Counted from the first letter of the stretch, positions 8,173-17,235 are shown. The stretch: 64,000 bases of DNA from Anaeromyxobacter oryzae (GCF_023169945.1 NZ_AP025591.1:3220481-3284480), one strand, 5' to 3'. Program-made: numbers and translations. The notes: a model not told the origin generated them from the letters alone.

Positions 8173-10068
8173 TCACCCCGCCCGCGCGAGGCGCGCGAGG
8201 CGGGTCACCGCGCCGTCGACGGCGGCGAGGTCGATGGGCTTCTCGAGGACCGGCTGCGGCTGCGCGGCGAGGAAGGCGCGCGCCGCCGGCGTCGCCGCGC
8301 CGCCGGTCATGAACACGACCCGGCGCGCGAGCTCGGGCGCGGAGCGGGACACCTCCGCCCAGAAGCGCTCGCCGCCGCCGTCGGGCATCACCACGTCGCA
8401 GAGCACGAGGTCGAAGGTGCGCCCGAAGGCCTCGTCGAGAGCGGCCCCGACCCCGTCGGCGACGGTGACGTCGTAACGGAGGCCGAGGAGGCGCGCGAGC
8501 GAGTGGCGGACCTGGCCGTCGTCGTCCACGAGGAGGATCGTGCTCCGCCGCGGCGCGGGGACGGGGATCGTGCCAGGCGGCGGCGTCACGAGCGGCGCGA
8601 CGTCCGCGTGCGCGAGCTCGAGGATCGCCCGCGTGCCGTGTCCCGGCTCGCTCTCGAACCTGAGCGTCCCCTGCATGGTCTCGACGAGCGCCCGGGAGAC
8701 CGCGAGCCCGAGCCCCGTCCCGGCGCCCACCGGCTTCGTGCTGTAGAACGGCTCGAACAGCCGCCGGAGCGTCTCCGGCGACATGCCGTCGCCGTCGTCC
8801 TCCACCACGATCCGCACCCGGTCGCGTTCCGCGCACCCCCGGAGGACCACGCGGCCGCGCCGCGCCGCGGGGATCGCCTGCACCGCGTTCACGACGAGGT
8901 TCGAGAGGACCTGCACGAGCGGGTCCGCGTGGGCGAGGACGCAGAGCCCGGATGGCAGCTCCCGCACGAAGTCGACGTGGGCCGCGCCCCGCGCGGTCGC
9001 TGCGGCGACCGCGGCGTCGAACGCGCGGGCGAGCGCGACGACGGAGAGCGGCGCGTCCGGGCTCCGGACCGACCGCCCCGCGACGAGGAGCTGCTTCACG
9101 ATCGCGGCGATGCGGACGACGGCCGCCTGCGAGTCCTCGATGCAGCCGTGCAGCTGCGGGCGCGGGTCGTCCCGGAGCGCGTGCCCGAGGTAGGCGAGGT
9201 TCGCGGACACCACCGCCGTCGGGTTGTTCACCTCGTGCGCCACGCCGGCCGCGAGCTGGCCGAGCATCGCGAGCCGCTCCGCGCGGGCGAGCGCCGCCTC
9301 GGAGCGCGCGAGCGCCTCGGCGCGGCGCGACGCCTCCTCCTCGAGACCGGCCTTGAGCCGGTGGAGCTCGGACGCGCCGGTCGCGATCCGCTGCAGGGTC
9401 ACGACCGCGAGGACGAACATCGGCGCGTGAAGCCCGAACGCCACGAGGTACGGCGTCCGGAGCGGGAGCCCGCAGGCGACCAGCGCGTCGTGCGCGCCCA
9501 TCGCGAGGAGCGCCGACGTGCACGCGACGTGAGTGCGGGCCCAGGGCGCGCCCGCGCGGCCGAGCCGGACCGTCCGGACGACCACCCACGCGCCGGCCCC
9601 GACGAGGAGGGCGTGGACCGCCCAGCCGAGGGGCGTGACGACCGGGTCTCGGTGGGTCATGCCGAGCCAGCCGACTGGACGGAGGACCGATCCCTCCCCG
9701 TACACCGCGCCAGGCACGAGCGCGAGCAGGCTGGCGGCGAGGACGACGCCGAGCGCTCGCCGCTGGCGCGCGGAGAGCGGACGCTTGCCCCACGCGGAGA
9801 GGTACGCGTGCCACGCCGCGAGGTGCAGCGCGGCGAGGACGAGCTCGAGCCGGACCGACGCGGCCCAGACCGCGGGCGAGACGTCGCCGCTCACGGCGCA
9901 CGCGAGCGCGGCGTTCACCGCTGCGGTCACGGCGATCCAGCCGAGCCTCTTCAGGTCGCGCCAGTCCGGCAGGCGCGCGGCGAGGAACGCGCCGGCCGCC
10001 GTGAAGACGCTCACGACGGCGCTCACGAGCGCCGCGACCGACGCCGCGTTGTAGACCCCCGCCCCCAT
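8173..10068 (-). CDS. membrane hybrid sensor histidine kinase with C-terminal receiver
   Basis: A 631-residue sensor kinase. Residues 1-230 contain about seven hydrophobic segments forming a membrane input domain with no extracellular domain. A short coiled coil (235-265) leads to the HisKA H-box AAGVAHEVNNP with the phospho-accepting His278. The HATPase domain follows (about 370-495: N-box NLVVNAVQA, DDGDGM, GTGLGL). After a Pro-rich linker comes a receiver domain (about 515-625) with the phospho-acceptor in LVLCDVVMPDGGG and the conserved Lys in VLEKPID. The fused receiver suggests a phosphorelay or self-adaptation. It is divergent from the ECF sigma gene, so it may share a control region with it. 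The ATG start precedes the first membrane segment directly. Confidence 0.93.
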   Translation of the reverse strand: MGAGVYNAASVAALVSAVVSVFTAAGAFLAARLPDWRDLKRLGWIAVTAAVNAALACAVSGDVSPAVWAASVRLELVLAALHLAAWHAYLSAWGKRPLSARQRRALGVVLAASLLALVPGAVYGEGSVLRPVGWLGMTHRDPVVTPLGWAVHALLVGAGAWVVVRTVRLGRAGAPWARTHVACTSALLAMGAHDALVACGLPLRTPYLVAFGLHAPMFVLAVVTLQRIATGASELHRLKAGLEEEASRRAEALARSEAALARAERLAMLGQLAAGVAHEVNNPTAVVSANLAYLGHALRDDPRPQLHGCIEDSQAAVVRIAAIVKQLLVAGRSVRSPDAPLSVVALARAFDAAVAAATARGAAHVDFVRELPSGLCVLAHADPLVQVLSNLVVNAVQAIPAARRGRVVLRGCAERDRVRIVVEDDGDGMSPETLRRLFEPFYSTKPVGAGTGLGLAVSRALVETMQGTLRFESEPGHGTRAILELAHADVAPLVTPPPGTIPVPAPRRSTILLVDDDGQVRHSLARLLGLRYDVTVADGVGAALDEAFGRTFDLVLCDVVMPDGGGERFWAEVSRSAPELARRVVFMTGGAATPAARAFLAAQPQPVLEKPIDLAAVDGAVTRLARLARAG

Positions 10069-10275
10069 GCGCACCCCGAGTCGGCCCGATCTACCACGCA
10101 GGACGCCCCCATCGGGCGCGGTTGCCGTGCCGTGATCCCGGGATGCCGCGCCCCCGGGACAGCCAGCGGGACGGCCTGCGCGTCCGTGCCGCAGATCGAA
10201 CCGGCGAGTGGGGTAGACTTCCCCAGATCCTTTCCCGCACCGGCGCGTTTCCACTCCCGAGGCCCGAGCCCGCAT

Positions 10276-10878
10276 TTGGACGAGAGCGACGAGAAGCTGA
10301 TGCTCCGGTTCCAGGCCGGCGACGCGCGGGCCTTCGAGGCCCTCGTGCGCCGCCATCGGACGCCCATCTTCTCGTTCCTGCTCCGCCTCACCGGAGACCG
10401 CGGCCGCGCCGAGGATCTCTGCCAGGAGGTGTTCCTGAAGGTCGTGAGGGCGGCGGGGGGGTGGGAGGAGCGGGCGCGGGTCTCGACCTGGCTCTACGCC
10501 ATCGCGCGGAATCTCGCGGTCGACGAGTCGCGCCGGATGGCGTTCCGGCGGGCGGATCCGCTGGACGCGCCGGGCGGACGCGGCGCGGAGACGCCGGCGG
10601 AGGATCCCGCGCCGGACCGGGCCGCGGACGCCGCCCTCCTGCGCCCCAAGCTCGAGGCCGCCCTCGCGGCGCTCCCGCCCGAGCAGCGCGAGGTCTTCCT
10701 CCTGCGCGAGTACGCCGGCCTCAGGTTCGGCGAGATCGCCGAGGTGACCGGCACGCCGGAGAACACCGTGAAGAGCCGGATGCGCTACGCCCTCGAGGCC
10801 CTCCGCGAGAAGCTCGCCGCGCTCGGCGTCACCCCGGAGGCGGCGCAGCCCGCGGCGCCGTGGAGCGCGGCCCGATGA
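10276..10878 (+). CDS. ECF RNA polymerase sigma factor (RpoE-like)
   Basis: About 200 residues with both ECF domains. Region 2 (residues 8-85) holds ALVRRHRTPIFSFLLR, RAEDLCQEVFLKV and WLYAIARNLAVDE. Region 4 (about 125-180) holds LPPEQREVFLLREYAGL, FGEIAEVTGTPENTVKSR and a recognition helix. No extra C-terminal domain is present. The start is uncertain: I used the TTG at 10276 because the residues it adds (DESDEKL) fit the usual acidic beginning; the alternative is ATG at 10300. The stop overlaps the anti-sigma start as ATGA, so the two are translationally coupled. Region 2 and 4 sequences do not tell the regulon. Confidence 0.9.
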   Translation: MDESDEKLMLRFQAGDARAFEALVRRHRTPIFSFLLRLTGDRGRAEDLCQEVFLKVVRAAGGWEERARVSTWLYAIARNLAVDESRRMAFRRADPLDAPGGRGAETPAEDPAPDRAADAALLRPKLEAALAALPPEQREVFLLREYAGLRFGEIAEVTGTPENTVKSRMRYALEALREKLAALGVTPEAAQPAAPWSAAR

Positions 10879-12278
10879 AGCACGAGACCGCACGGGAGAA
10901 GCTGCTCGACCTCGCCTACGGCGAGCTCCCCGCGCGCGAGGCGCGCGACGTCGAGGCGCACGCGGGCGAGTGCACCGAGTGCCGCGACGCGCTCCGGCGG
11001 ATCCGCGAGACCCGCGGGATGATGGCGGCGCTCCCTCCGGAGCCCGCGCCGGAGGAGGGCGAGCGGATCCTCCTCGCCGCGGCGCGCGAGGCCGCGAGCG
11101 CCCGGCGAGACCGGCGCCGCTCGCGCCTCGTCCCCGGGTGGCTATGGGGTGGCTCGATCGCCGCGGTCGCCGCGCTCGCGGTCGCGGTGGTGTCGTACCG
11201 GATCTTCGCGATGCGCCCCGGCCCGCTCGAGCGGGAGGACCGGGACGTGCTCCTCGGGAGCGCGCCGGCCACCGAGGCCGCGCCGGCGCCGTCGGCGCAG
11301 ACGAAGGCGTCGGAGCCGGCCACACCGGCGGAGGCCGAGGCGGGCAAGCGCGAATCCCGCACCGCCGCGCCCGCTCGCGAGCCTGGGCTCGTCGCGCAAC
11401 GTGCGCCGCCGCCCGCACGCGAAGATGAGCCCTCCCTCTCCGCCAGCGACTCCTCCCTCTCCCCCCCCGGGAGCGATGGCCGGGGTGAGGGGGCCGCCGC
11501 GCCCGCCGCAACCGCGCCGCCGTTCGCAGGCAACTCCTCCCTCTCCCCCACCGGGGGAGAGGGCCGGGGTGAGGGGGCCGCCTCACGCGCTCCCCCCCAG
11601 GCACCCGCGCCGAGCGCGCAGCATGCCGAGCGCCAGCGCGGCTTCGCGGTCGCGGGCGGCGCGGAGTCGAAGGGCGCGGAGCGGAAGCACGCGGAGTCGA
11701 TGGCCGCCGCGGACGAGATGGCTCCCGCCGCTCGCGCCGCCGACAAGGACCTCTCCGCGGCGCCAGCTCCCCAGGCGTTCGCCGAGGCCCCCCCGCCCGA
11801 GCCCGCTCCTGCCCCGCGCGCACCGTCCCGCGTCGCCAGGTCCGCGGCCGCCCCGTCCGCGGCTCCTCCCGCCGCAGCTCCGCCCGCCGCGAACGCGCAG
11901 GCCGCGCCAGCCGCGGACGATCCCGTCGCACGCTGGCAGCACCTCCGTGCCGCCGGCCAGCTCCGCGGCGCGATCGCGACGTTCCCCGGGTGCGACGGCG
12001 AGAGCTGGCGCAAGGTCGAGGAGGACCCGCAGGGGCGCGTCGTGAAGTACGCTCGTCACGGCACGGCGGGCGGGGTGCCCTTCGAGGCGGAGCTGTACTA
12101 CGCGCCGGACGGCGCGCTCCGGGTCGTCCGCTACCGCGAGGAGGGCGGGGCCTGGCACGAGGCGCGGCTCCCCGGCGCCGCGGTGCCGGCCGGGATCGAA
12201 GGGATCCCTCCTGGCGTCGTCGCGCCGCTCCGCGCGACCGACGCGGGTATCGAGGCGCCCGGCCGCTGCCTGCCGTAG
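10875..12278 (+). CDS. zinc-finger anti-sigma factor with membrane anchor and long Ala/Pro linker
   Basis: A 467-residue protein. The N-terminus is a ZAS-type anti-sigma domain with H29-x3-C33-x2-C36, expected to bind the sigma factor encoded just upstream. One membrane segment (about 88-106) follows, then about 250 residues rich in Ala, Pro and Glu, and a folded C-terminal part (from about 350) ending near a Cys, with no family I recognise. The linker contains two in-frame copies of a palindromic intergenic-type repeat (11451-11496 and 11535-11580), each translated as SSLSP..G..GRGEGAA. That is unusual inside a gene and suggests repeat insertion into a tolerant linker. The overlap with the sigma gene supports a functional pair. 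Confidence 0.85.
   Translation: MKHETAREKLLDLAYGELPAREARDVEAHAGECTECRDALRRIRETRGMMAALPPEPAPEEGERILLAAAREAASARRDRRRSRLVPGWLWGGSIAAVAALAVAVVSYRIFAMRPGPLEREDRDVLLGSAPATEAAPAPSAQTKASEPATPAEAEAGKRESRTAAPAREPGLVAQRAPPPAREDEPSLSASDSSLSPPGSDGRGEGAAAPAATAPPFAGNSSLSPTGGEGRGEGAASRAPPQAPAPSAQHAERQRGFAVAGGAESKGAERKHAESMAAADEMAPAARAADKDLSAAPAPQAFAEAPPPEPAPAPRAPSRVARSAAAPSAAPPAAAPPAANAQAAPAADDPVARWQHLRAAGQLRGAIATFPGCDGESWRKVEEDPQGRVVKYARHGTAGGVPFEAELYYAPDGALRVVRYREEGGAWHEARLPGAAVPAGIEGIPPGVVAPLRATDAGIEAPGRCLP
11451..11496 (+). repeat. palindromic repeat family A, copy 1 (inside anti-sigma gene, degenerate)
   Basis: A 46-bp unit matching the copy at 11535 at all but four positions; three of the four changes fall in the right arm of the hairpin, so the palindrome is weakened. 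It lies in frame in the anti-sigma linker, 84 bp (28 codons) before the second copy. A shorter fragment of the same unit may start at 11430. Confidence 0.75.
11535..11580 (+). repeat. palindromic repeat family A, copy 2 (inside anti-sigma gene)
   Basis: Core is a hairpin with 11-base arms CCCTCTCCCCC and GGGGGAGAGGG around ACC, followed by GGGTGAGGGGG. Near-identical copies sit between genes at 49969 and 50575. The unit resembles the REP-like sequence common in many proteobacterial genomes. Confidence 0.85.
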
Positions 12279-12301
12279 CCCCGAACCGCTACACTCGCGG
12301 C

Positions 12302-13405
12302 ATGGCGCGCATCCTCTATGGGGTGGCGGGTGAAGGGATGGGCCACGCGATCCGCTCGCGCGTGGTGATCGAGCACCTCGCGAGGACCCACGACGTGCAG
12401 GTGGTCGTGTCCGGCCGCGCGCACGACTACCTGAAGGCGCGCGAGCGGGATCACCTCGGGGTGAACAAGATCTGGGGCCTCTCGATCGTCTACGAGGACA
12501 ACGAGGTCCGGAACTTCCGGACGGTGCTCGAGAACGTCCGCGGCGCGGTCGCGGGCGGGTGGCCGCGGAACGTGAAGGCCTACTTCGATCTCGTCGAGGA
12601 GTTCCGGCCCGAGGTGGTGATCTCCGACTTCGAGACCTGGAGCTACCTCTTCGCGCGCACGCACGCGCTGCCGTGCATCTCGGTCGACAACAACCAGATC
12701 GTGAACCGCGGCGAGCACTCGCCGGAGATCCTCGCCGGCCACGAGGCGGACTACCTCGTCGCGAAGTCGGTCGTGAAGGCGAAGCTCCCGGGCTGCTTCC
12801 ACTACCTCATCGCGACCTTCTTCGAGCCGCGCGCGGTCAAGGCGCGCACCACCCTCCACCCGCCGGTGCTCCGCCCCGAGATCCTCGCCGCCCGCGCCGA
12901 GCGCGGCGAGCACCTCCTCGTCTACCAGACCTCCACCTCGAACGAGGCGCTCCCCGAGATCCTCCGCGGCGCCGGGCGCGAGTGCCGGATCTACGGGCTG
13001 CGCCGGGAGCTGAAGGAGGATCTCCGCGACGGCAACCTCGTGTACCGTCCGTTCTCCGAGGCGACGTTCATCGAGGACCTCCGCACCGCGAAGGGCGTCG
13101 TGTCGGGCGGCTCGTTCACGCTCATGAGCGAGTCGGTCTACCTCCACAAGCCGATGCTCGCGATCCCCGTGAAGAAGCAGTTCGAGCAGGTGCTGAACGC
13201 GCGGTACCTGGAGGCGCTCGGCTACGGCGTCTCGGCCGACGAGCTCACCGCCGAGCGGCTGCAGGCGTTCCTCTCGCGCCTCCCCGCGCTCGAGGCGAGG
13301 CTCGCCACCTACCGCCAGGACGGGAACCGGGAGCTGCTCGGTCACCTCGATCGGCTCGTCGCCGAGGCGGCCTCGAACGGCGCCTCGCCGGATCCGCTCG
13401 CGTGA
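12302..13405 (+). CDS. glycosyltransferase, MJ1255/VC2487 family
   Basis: A 367-residue GT-B-fold protein. The N-terminal GVAGEGMGHAIRS is the glycine-rich nucleotide-sugar/phosphate loop seen in MurG-like and MJ1255-family proteins. The C-terminal half has LLVYQTSTSNEAL and GVVSGGSFTLMSESVYLHKPMLAIP, the typical donor-binding region. Homologues are described only as predicted glycosyltransferases, so acceptor and donor are unknown. Start is the ATG; a TACACT hexamer ends six bases before it, so the message may be leaderless. It is followed after 16 bp by rlmH, and probably shares a transcript. Confidence 0.8.
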   Translation: MARILYGVAGEGMGHAIRSRVVIEHLARTHDVQVVVSGRAHDYLKARERDHLGVNKIWGLSIVYEDNEVRNFRTVLENVRGAVAGGWPRNVKAYFDLVEEFRPEVVISDFETWSYLFARTHALPCISVDNNQIVNRGEHSPEILAGHEADYLVAKSVVKAKLPGCFHYLIATFFEPRAVKARTTLHPPVLRPEILAARAERGEHLLVYQTSTSNEALPEILRGAGRECRIYGLRRELKEDLRDGNLVYRPFSEATFIEDLRTAKGVVSGGSFTLMSESVYLHKPMLAIPVKKQFEQVLNARYLEALGYGVSADELTAERLQAFLSRLPALEARLATYRQDGNRELLGHLDRLVAEAASNGASPDPLA

Positions 13406-13421
13406 CGGCGAGGCGGCGCGC

Positions 13422-13883
13422 GTGAAGCTCCGGGTGGTGGCGGTGGGGAAGGATCGCTCCGGCCTGTACGCCCCGGCCGTGGAGGAGTACGCCAAGCGGC
13501 TCGGCCGGTACGTTCGGTTCGAGCTCGTCGAGGTGCCGGAGGCGCGGAAGCACGCCGGGACCCCGCAGGCGAAGGACGAGGAGGCGGCGACGCTCCTCGC
13601 GAAGCTCGGCCCGCGCGACCGGCTCGTGGCGCTCGACGAGCGCGGGGACGAGCTCACGAGCGCGGCGTTCGCGCAGCGCGTCCAGCGCTGGCTGGAGCGC
13701 GGGCAGGACGTGACGCTCGTGATCGGCGGATCGGACGGCCTCGCGCCCGCGCTCCTCGCCCGAGCGGACGAGAGGCTGGCGGTGTCGCGCTTCACGCTCG
13801 CGCACCGGCTCGCGCGCCTCGTCCTCGTCGAGCAGCTCTACCGGGCGATGACGATCCTGAGGGGTGAGCCGTACCACAAGTGA
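13422..13883 (+). CDS. rlmH: 23S rRNA (pseudouridine-1915-N3)-methyltransferase RlmH
   Basis: A 153-residue SPOUT methyltransferase, the usual RlmH length. It methylates N3 of pseudouridine 1915 in helix 69 of 23S rRNA on assembled ribosomes, using S-adenosylmethionine. Landmarks: N-terminal MKLRVVAVGK, LVALDERGDELTSAAFA, the knot motif VTLVIGGSDGLAP, and the C-terminal FTLAHRLARLVLVEQLYRAMTI.REPYHK-type signature ending in YHK. It starts with GTG and has only a weak ribosome site, which fits translation coupled to the upstream glycosyltransferase. Confidence 0.97.
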   Translation: MKLRVVAVGKDRSGLYAPAVEEYAKRLGRYVRFELVEVPEARKHAGTPQAKDEEAATLLAKLGPRDRLVALDERGDELTSAAFAQRVQRWLERGQDVTLVIGGSDGLAPALLARADERLAVSRFTLAHRLARLVLVEQLYRAMTILRGEPYHK

Positions 13884-13998
13884 ATCCCCGCGGCAGCCGC
13901 CCGCGCCCCGGCCGCGACGCGACGCGAGGGGCGCCCGCGCGGTAAGCTCCGTCCCGCCGCCGCCCGCGAGGGACGGCGCCAGCCCTCCGAGGTCCACG

Positions 13999-16608
13999 AT
14001 GCTGCGCCGCGCCTTCGCCCCCCTCGCCGTCTCCGTCGCCCTCCTCGCCGCCTGCGGTGGCGGGAAGTCCAGCACGACGACGGCGTCGACCCACCGGATC
14101 ACCGGGACGGTGAGCGCGGCGGCGGCCAACGAGGCGGACTGGGACGTCGCGGATCCGGCGGCACCGAGCCGCTCCAACGACTCGCTCGCCCAGGCGCAGC
14201 CGCTCCCGAGCGCGGTGACGGTGGGCGGCTGGGTGAGCAACACGAACAAGGCGTACGACCCCGTCGACGACTACCGGGTCTCCCTCGCGGGCGGGCAGCG
14301 GATCACGCTCGCGGTCGCCGATCCGACCGGGGTGGAGCTCACGCTCTGCGCCGAGGACGTGAACAAGGCGCGCGCCGCGATCTGCGCCGTCGCGGCGGTC
14401 GGCACCGCGATCCTGCAGATCGACGTCGCGACCTCCGACGAGTACTTCGTCGAGGTGAGCGCGACGACCGGCGCGTCGAGCTACACGCTCTCGATCGGCG
14501 CGGGGCCGGCGACGGCCGCGGTCCTCCGCACCGACCGCGAGTTCGTCCCCGGTGAGGTGGTCGTCAAGTTCCGGGACGGCGCGCCGGGCGCCGCGTCGAC
14601 GCAGCCCCGGACGATCCCGGAGCGGGCGAGGGCGCTCGGGCTCGCGGCGCTCGCCGGGGCGCCGGGCCGGCCCGCGCTCCTCGGGCTCGGCACCGCGTCG
14701 GAGCGGGGCCGCGCGCTCGCCGCGCTCGGCGTGGCATCGGCGCAGCCCGGGTCGCTCGCGGCGCCCCTCGACGCGATCCAGGCGGAGAAGCTCGACACCC
14801 TCCGCGCCGTCAACGCGCTCCGCGCCCGCGCGGACGTGGAGAGCGCGGATCCGAACTACGTGTTCCACCCGACCCTGGTGCCCGACGATCCGCTCTACCG
14901 GTACCAGTGGGACTACCCGCTCATGAACCTGCCGCAGGCCTGGGACCTCACCCAGGGCGGGCCGATGAGCTCGGGCGATCCGACCCCGATCGTGGCGGTG
15001 GTCGACACCGGCGTCTTCCTCGCCCACCCCGACCTCCAGGGGCAGCTCGTCGACGGGTACGACTTCATCAGCGATCCGCTCCGTGCCCGCGACGGCGACG
15101 GCGTCGATCCGAACCCCGACGACCCGGGCGACGACGCGACGGCGGGACAGAGCAGCTTCCACGGGACGCACGTGGCCGGCACGATCGCGGCGAGGACGAA
15201 CAACGGCCTCGGCGTCGCGGGCGTGGCGCCCGGGGCGAAGGTGATGCCGGTGCGCGCCCTCGGCGTGGGCGGGGGGACGTCGTTCGACATCCTGCAGGGC
15301 GTGCTCTGGGCCGCCGGCCTCGACAACTCGATCCACACGCCGCCCCCGGCGCGACGGGCCGACGTGATCAACCTGTCCCTCGGCTGCCTCGGCTGCTACT
15401 CCCAGACCGAGCAGGACGCGTTCGCGGCCGTCCGCGCCGCCGGCGTCGTCGTCGTCGCGGCGGCGGGGAACGAGAACTCGGGCACCGCGAGCTACCCCGC
15501 GAGCTACGCGGGCGTGATCTCGGTCTCCGCGGTGGACATCCAGCGCGCGAAGGCGCCGTACTCGAACTTCGGTCCGAACGTCGACCTCGCCGCGCCGGGC
15601 GGGAACTCGGCGACCGACCTGAACAACGACGGCAAGCCGGACGGCATCGCGTCGACCCTCGCGGACGACTCGAGCGGCACGCGGAAGCCCGCGTACGCCA
15701 TCTACCAGGGCACCTCGATGGCCTCCCCGCACGTCGCGGGCGTCGTGGCGCTCATGAAGTCGGTCTGCCCCAGCCTCACGCCCGACCAGCTCGACTCGCT
15801 CGTCTCGACGGACCAGATCACGGTGGACCTCGGCGTGCCGGGTCGCGATGACGTCTTCGGTCACGGCCTCATCGACGCGGTGATGGCGGTCCAGGGCGCC
15901 CAGGCCCAGTGCGGGAAGCCGGTCGCGCCCGCGCTGCAGGTCACTCCGCCGCGGATCGACTTCGTGCCCGGCCAGACCTCGGCGCAGCTCGAGGCGACGA
16001 AGACCGGCGGCGACGTCCCGGTGCTCTCGGTGACGGGCGTCACCGCGAGCGAGGCGTGGCTCTCGGTGAGCGGCCCGAGCCCCGCGACCGGGAACGGTCT
16101 CGGGACGTACACGGTGACGGCGAACCCGAACGGCCTCGCGGACGGCGTGTACAGCGCGCACGTCGACTTCGCCGTGCAGGGCGGGTCGAGCCTCTCGGTC
16201 CCCGTCACGCTGCAGAAGGGGACGCGCGCGACGGGCGGCGGCATCGGCTACGTCTACATCCTGCTCCTCGACTCGAACCTGAAGCCGAAGGACCAGCGGG
16301 ACGGCACGAGCACGACCGGTCAGTACGGGTACGCCTTCACCGGCGTCGCGGACGGCTCGTACTACGTCGCCGCCGGCACGGACATGGACGACGACGGCGA
16401 GGTCTGCGACGCGGGCGAGGCGTGCGGCGCCTGGCCGACCCTCGGCGCGCCGACGACAGTCGTGGTGAGCGGGAAGGACGTCGACGGGATCGACTTCGTG
16501 ATCGGCTTCGACGCGAGCCTCGGCGGGACCTCGCCGGCGTACCTCCTCCCGCCGCGCGCCCTCCGTCGCGCCGCGCCGACGCGGACGCTCCTCGGGGGCG
16601 CGCCGTGA
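13999..16608 (+). CDS. subtilisin-like (S8) serine peptidase lipoprotein
   Basis: An 869-residue secreted peptidase. The signal peptide ends in a good lipobox LLAAC (Cys20). Residues 50-175 form a PPC-like pre-domain (bacterial pre-peptidase fold); 190-300 is an extra N-terminal region in the place of a propeptide, with GEVVVKFRDG. The S8 domain spans about 320-640, with triad Asp336 (VVDTG), His388 (HGTHVAG) and Ser573 (GTSMASPHVAG) and oxyanion Asn491. The C-terminus has two beta-rich modules, one BACON-like (LQVTPPRIDF) and one with a DDDGEVCDAGEACG acidic segment that could bind calcium. It overlaps the PrcB-like gene by four bases (GTGA). Ribosome site GAGG, 8 bases before the ATG. Confidence 0.92.
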   Translation: MLRRAFAPLAVSVALLAACGGGKSSTTTASTHRITGTVSAAAANEADWDVADPAAPSRSNDSLAQAQPLPSAVTVGGWVSNTNKAYDPVDDYRVSLAGGQRITLAVADPTGVELTLCAEDVNKARAAICAVAAVGTAILQIDVATSDEYFVEVSATTGASSYTLSIGAGPATAAVLRTDREFVPGEVVVKFRDGAPGAASTQPRTIPERARALGLAALAGAPGRPALLGLGTASERGRALAALGVASAQPGSLAAPLDAIQAEKLDTLRAVNALRARADVESADPNYVFHPTLVPDDPLYRYQWDYPLMNLPQAWDLTQGGPMSSGDPTPIVAVVDTGVFLAHPDLQGQLVDGYDFISDPLRARDGDGVDPNPDDPGDDATAGQSSFHGTHVAGTIAARTNNGLGVAGVAPGAKVMPVRALGVGGGTSFDILQGVLWAAGLDNSIHTPPPARRADVINLSLGCLGCYSQTEQDAFAAVRAAGVVVVAAAGNENSGTASYPASYAGVISVSAVDIQRAKAPYSNFGPNVDLAAPGGNSATDLNNDGKPDGIASTLADDSSGTRKPAYAIYQGTSMASPHVAGVVALMKSVCPSLTPDQLDSLVSTDQITVDLGVPGRDDVFGHGLIDAVMAVQGAQAQCGKPVAPALQVTPPRIDFVPGQTSAQLEATKTGGDVPVLSVTGVTASEAWLSVSGPSPATGNGLGTYTVTANPNGLADGVYSAHVDFAVQGGSSLSVPVTLQKGTRATGGGIGYVYILLLDSNLKPKDQRDGTSTTGQYGYAFTGVADGSYYVAAGTDMDDDGEVCDAGEACGAWPTLGAPTTVVVSGKDVDGIDFVIGFDASLGGTSPAYLLPPRALRRAAPTRTLLGGAP

Positions 16609-17096
16609 GGTGGGCGCGGCTCGCCGCCGGCGGGTTCGCGCTCGCGCTCCTCCTCGGCGCCGAGGGTGACTGCGGCGATCGGCGCGTGCCGGTCGCGGCG
16701 GTCCGCGGGGGGAGCCAGTGCCCCGGCGCCGGGAAGGGTCCGAGCGCGACGCTCGTGACGAGCCCGGAGGCCTGGCGGGAGGTCTTCCCGTCGCCGCTGC
16801 TCGACGGCGAGGCACCGGCGCCCCCGGTGGACTTCGGGAAGGACGCGGTGATCGTCGTCGCGATGGGCGAGCGGCCGACCGGGGGGTGGGCGGTCGAGCT
16901 CGCGCGGAACGAGGCCGCCGTGAAGGACGGCGTGGTCCTCGTCCAGGTCTCGTTCCGCGGTCCCGCGAAGGACGCGCTCGTCACCCAGGCGCTCACGCGC
17001 CCGTGCCTCGCCGTGAAGGTCCCGCGCGACGGCATCCGCGCTGTGAAGGTCGCCGACGAGAAGGGCGCGATCGTCGCGTCGGCGGGAGCGCGCTGA
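16605..17096 (+). CDS. PrcB_C-domain protein, probable partner of the S8 peptidase
   Basis: A 163-residue exported protein: a short signal-like N-terminus with Cys23, then a PrcB_C domain whose hallmark is VIVVAMGERPTGGWAVEL (about residues 83-100). In Treponema denticola, PrcB belongs to the dentilisin complex and is needed for the stability of the subtilisin-like PrtP. Here the gene overlaps an S8 peptidase lipoprotein gene by four bases, so the same partnership is likely (inference from context; I see no PrcA counterpart). The GTG start is fixed by the overlap. An intergenic space of 139 bp follows before gpmI. Confidence 0.82.
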   Translation: MRWARLAAGGFALALLLGAEGDCGDRRVPVAAVRGGSQCPGAGKGPSATLVTSPEAWREVFPSPLLDGEAPAPPVDFGKDAVIVVAMGERPTGGWAVELARNEAAVKDGVVLVQVSFRGPAKDALVTQALTRPCLAVKVPRDGIRAVKVADEKGAIVASAGAR

Positions 17097-17169
17097 CGCG
17101 CCCGCCGGACGGCCTCGCGCCGAGACCCGGACCCTCCGTCGCACCTCCGCCCGCCGCCCGTTTCGCTTC

Positions 17170-17198
17170 TTGTGGCGCGGCGGGCCTTTCCCTAACAT
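17170..17198 (+). promoter_or_regulatory. sigma70-type promoter for gpmI
   Basis: TTGTGG, 17 bp, then TAACAT, 38 bp before the gpmI start codon. The match is partial (3/6 and 4/6), but the spacing is ideal and the region is locally less GC-rich than its surroundings. Confidence 0.45.
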
Positions 17199-17235
17199 CT
17201 CGGCCCCGAACCTTTTCCCCGAAGGAGAGGTGCCC

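Noticed and set aside
4451..9901. Long minus-strand frame over the second M16 gene and kinase region
   Set aside because: Same shadow effect; the only protein-like part belongs to the kinase in another frame.
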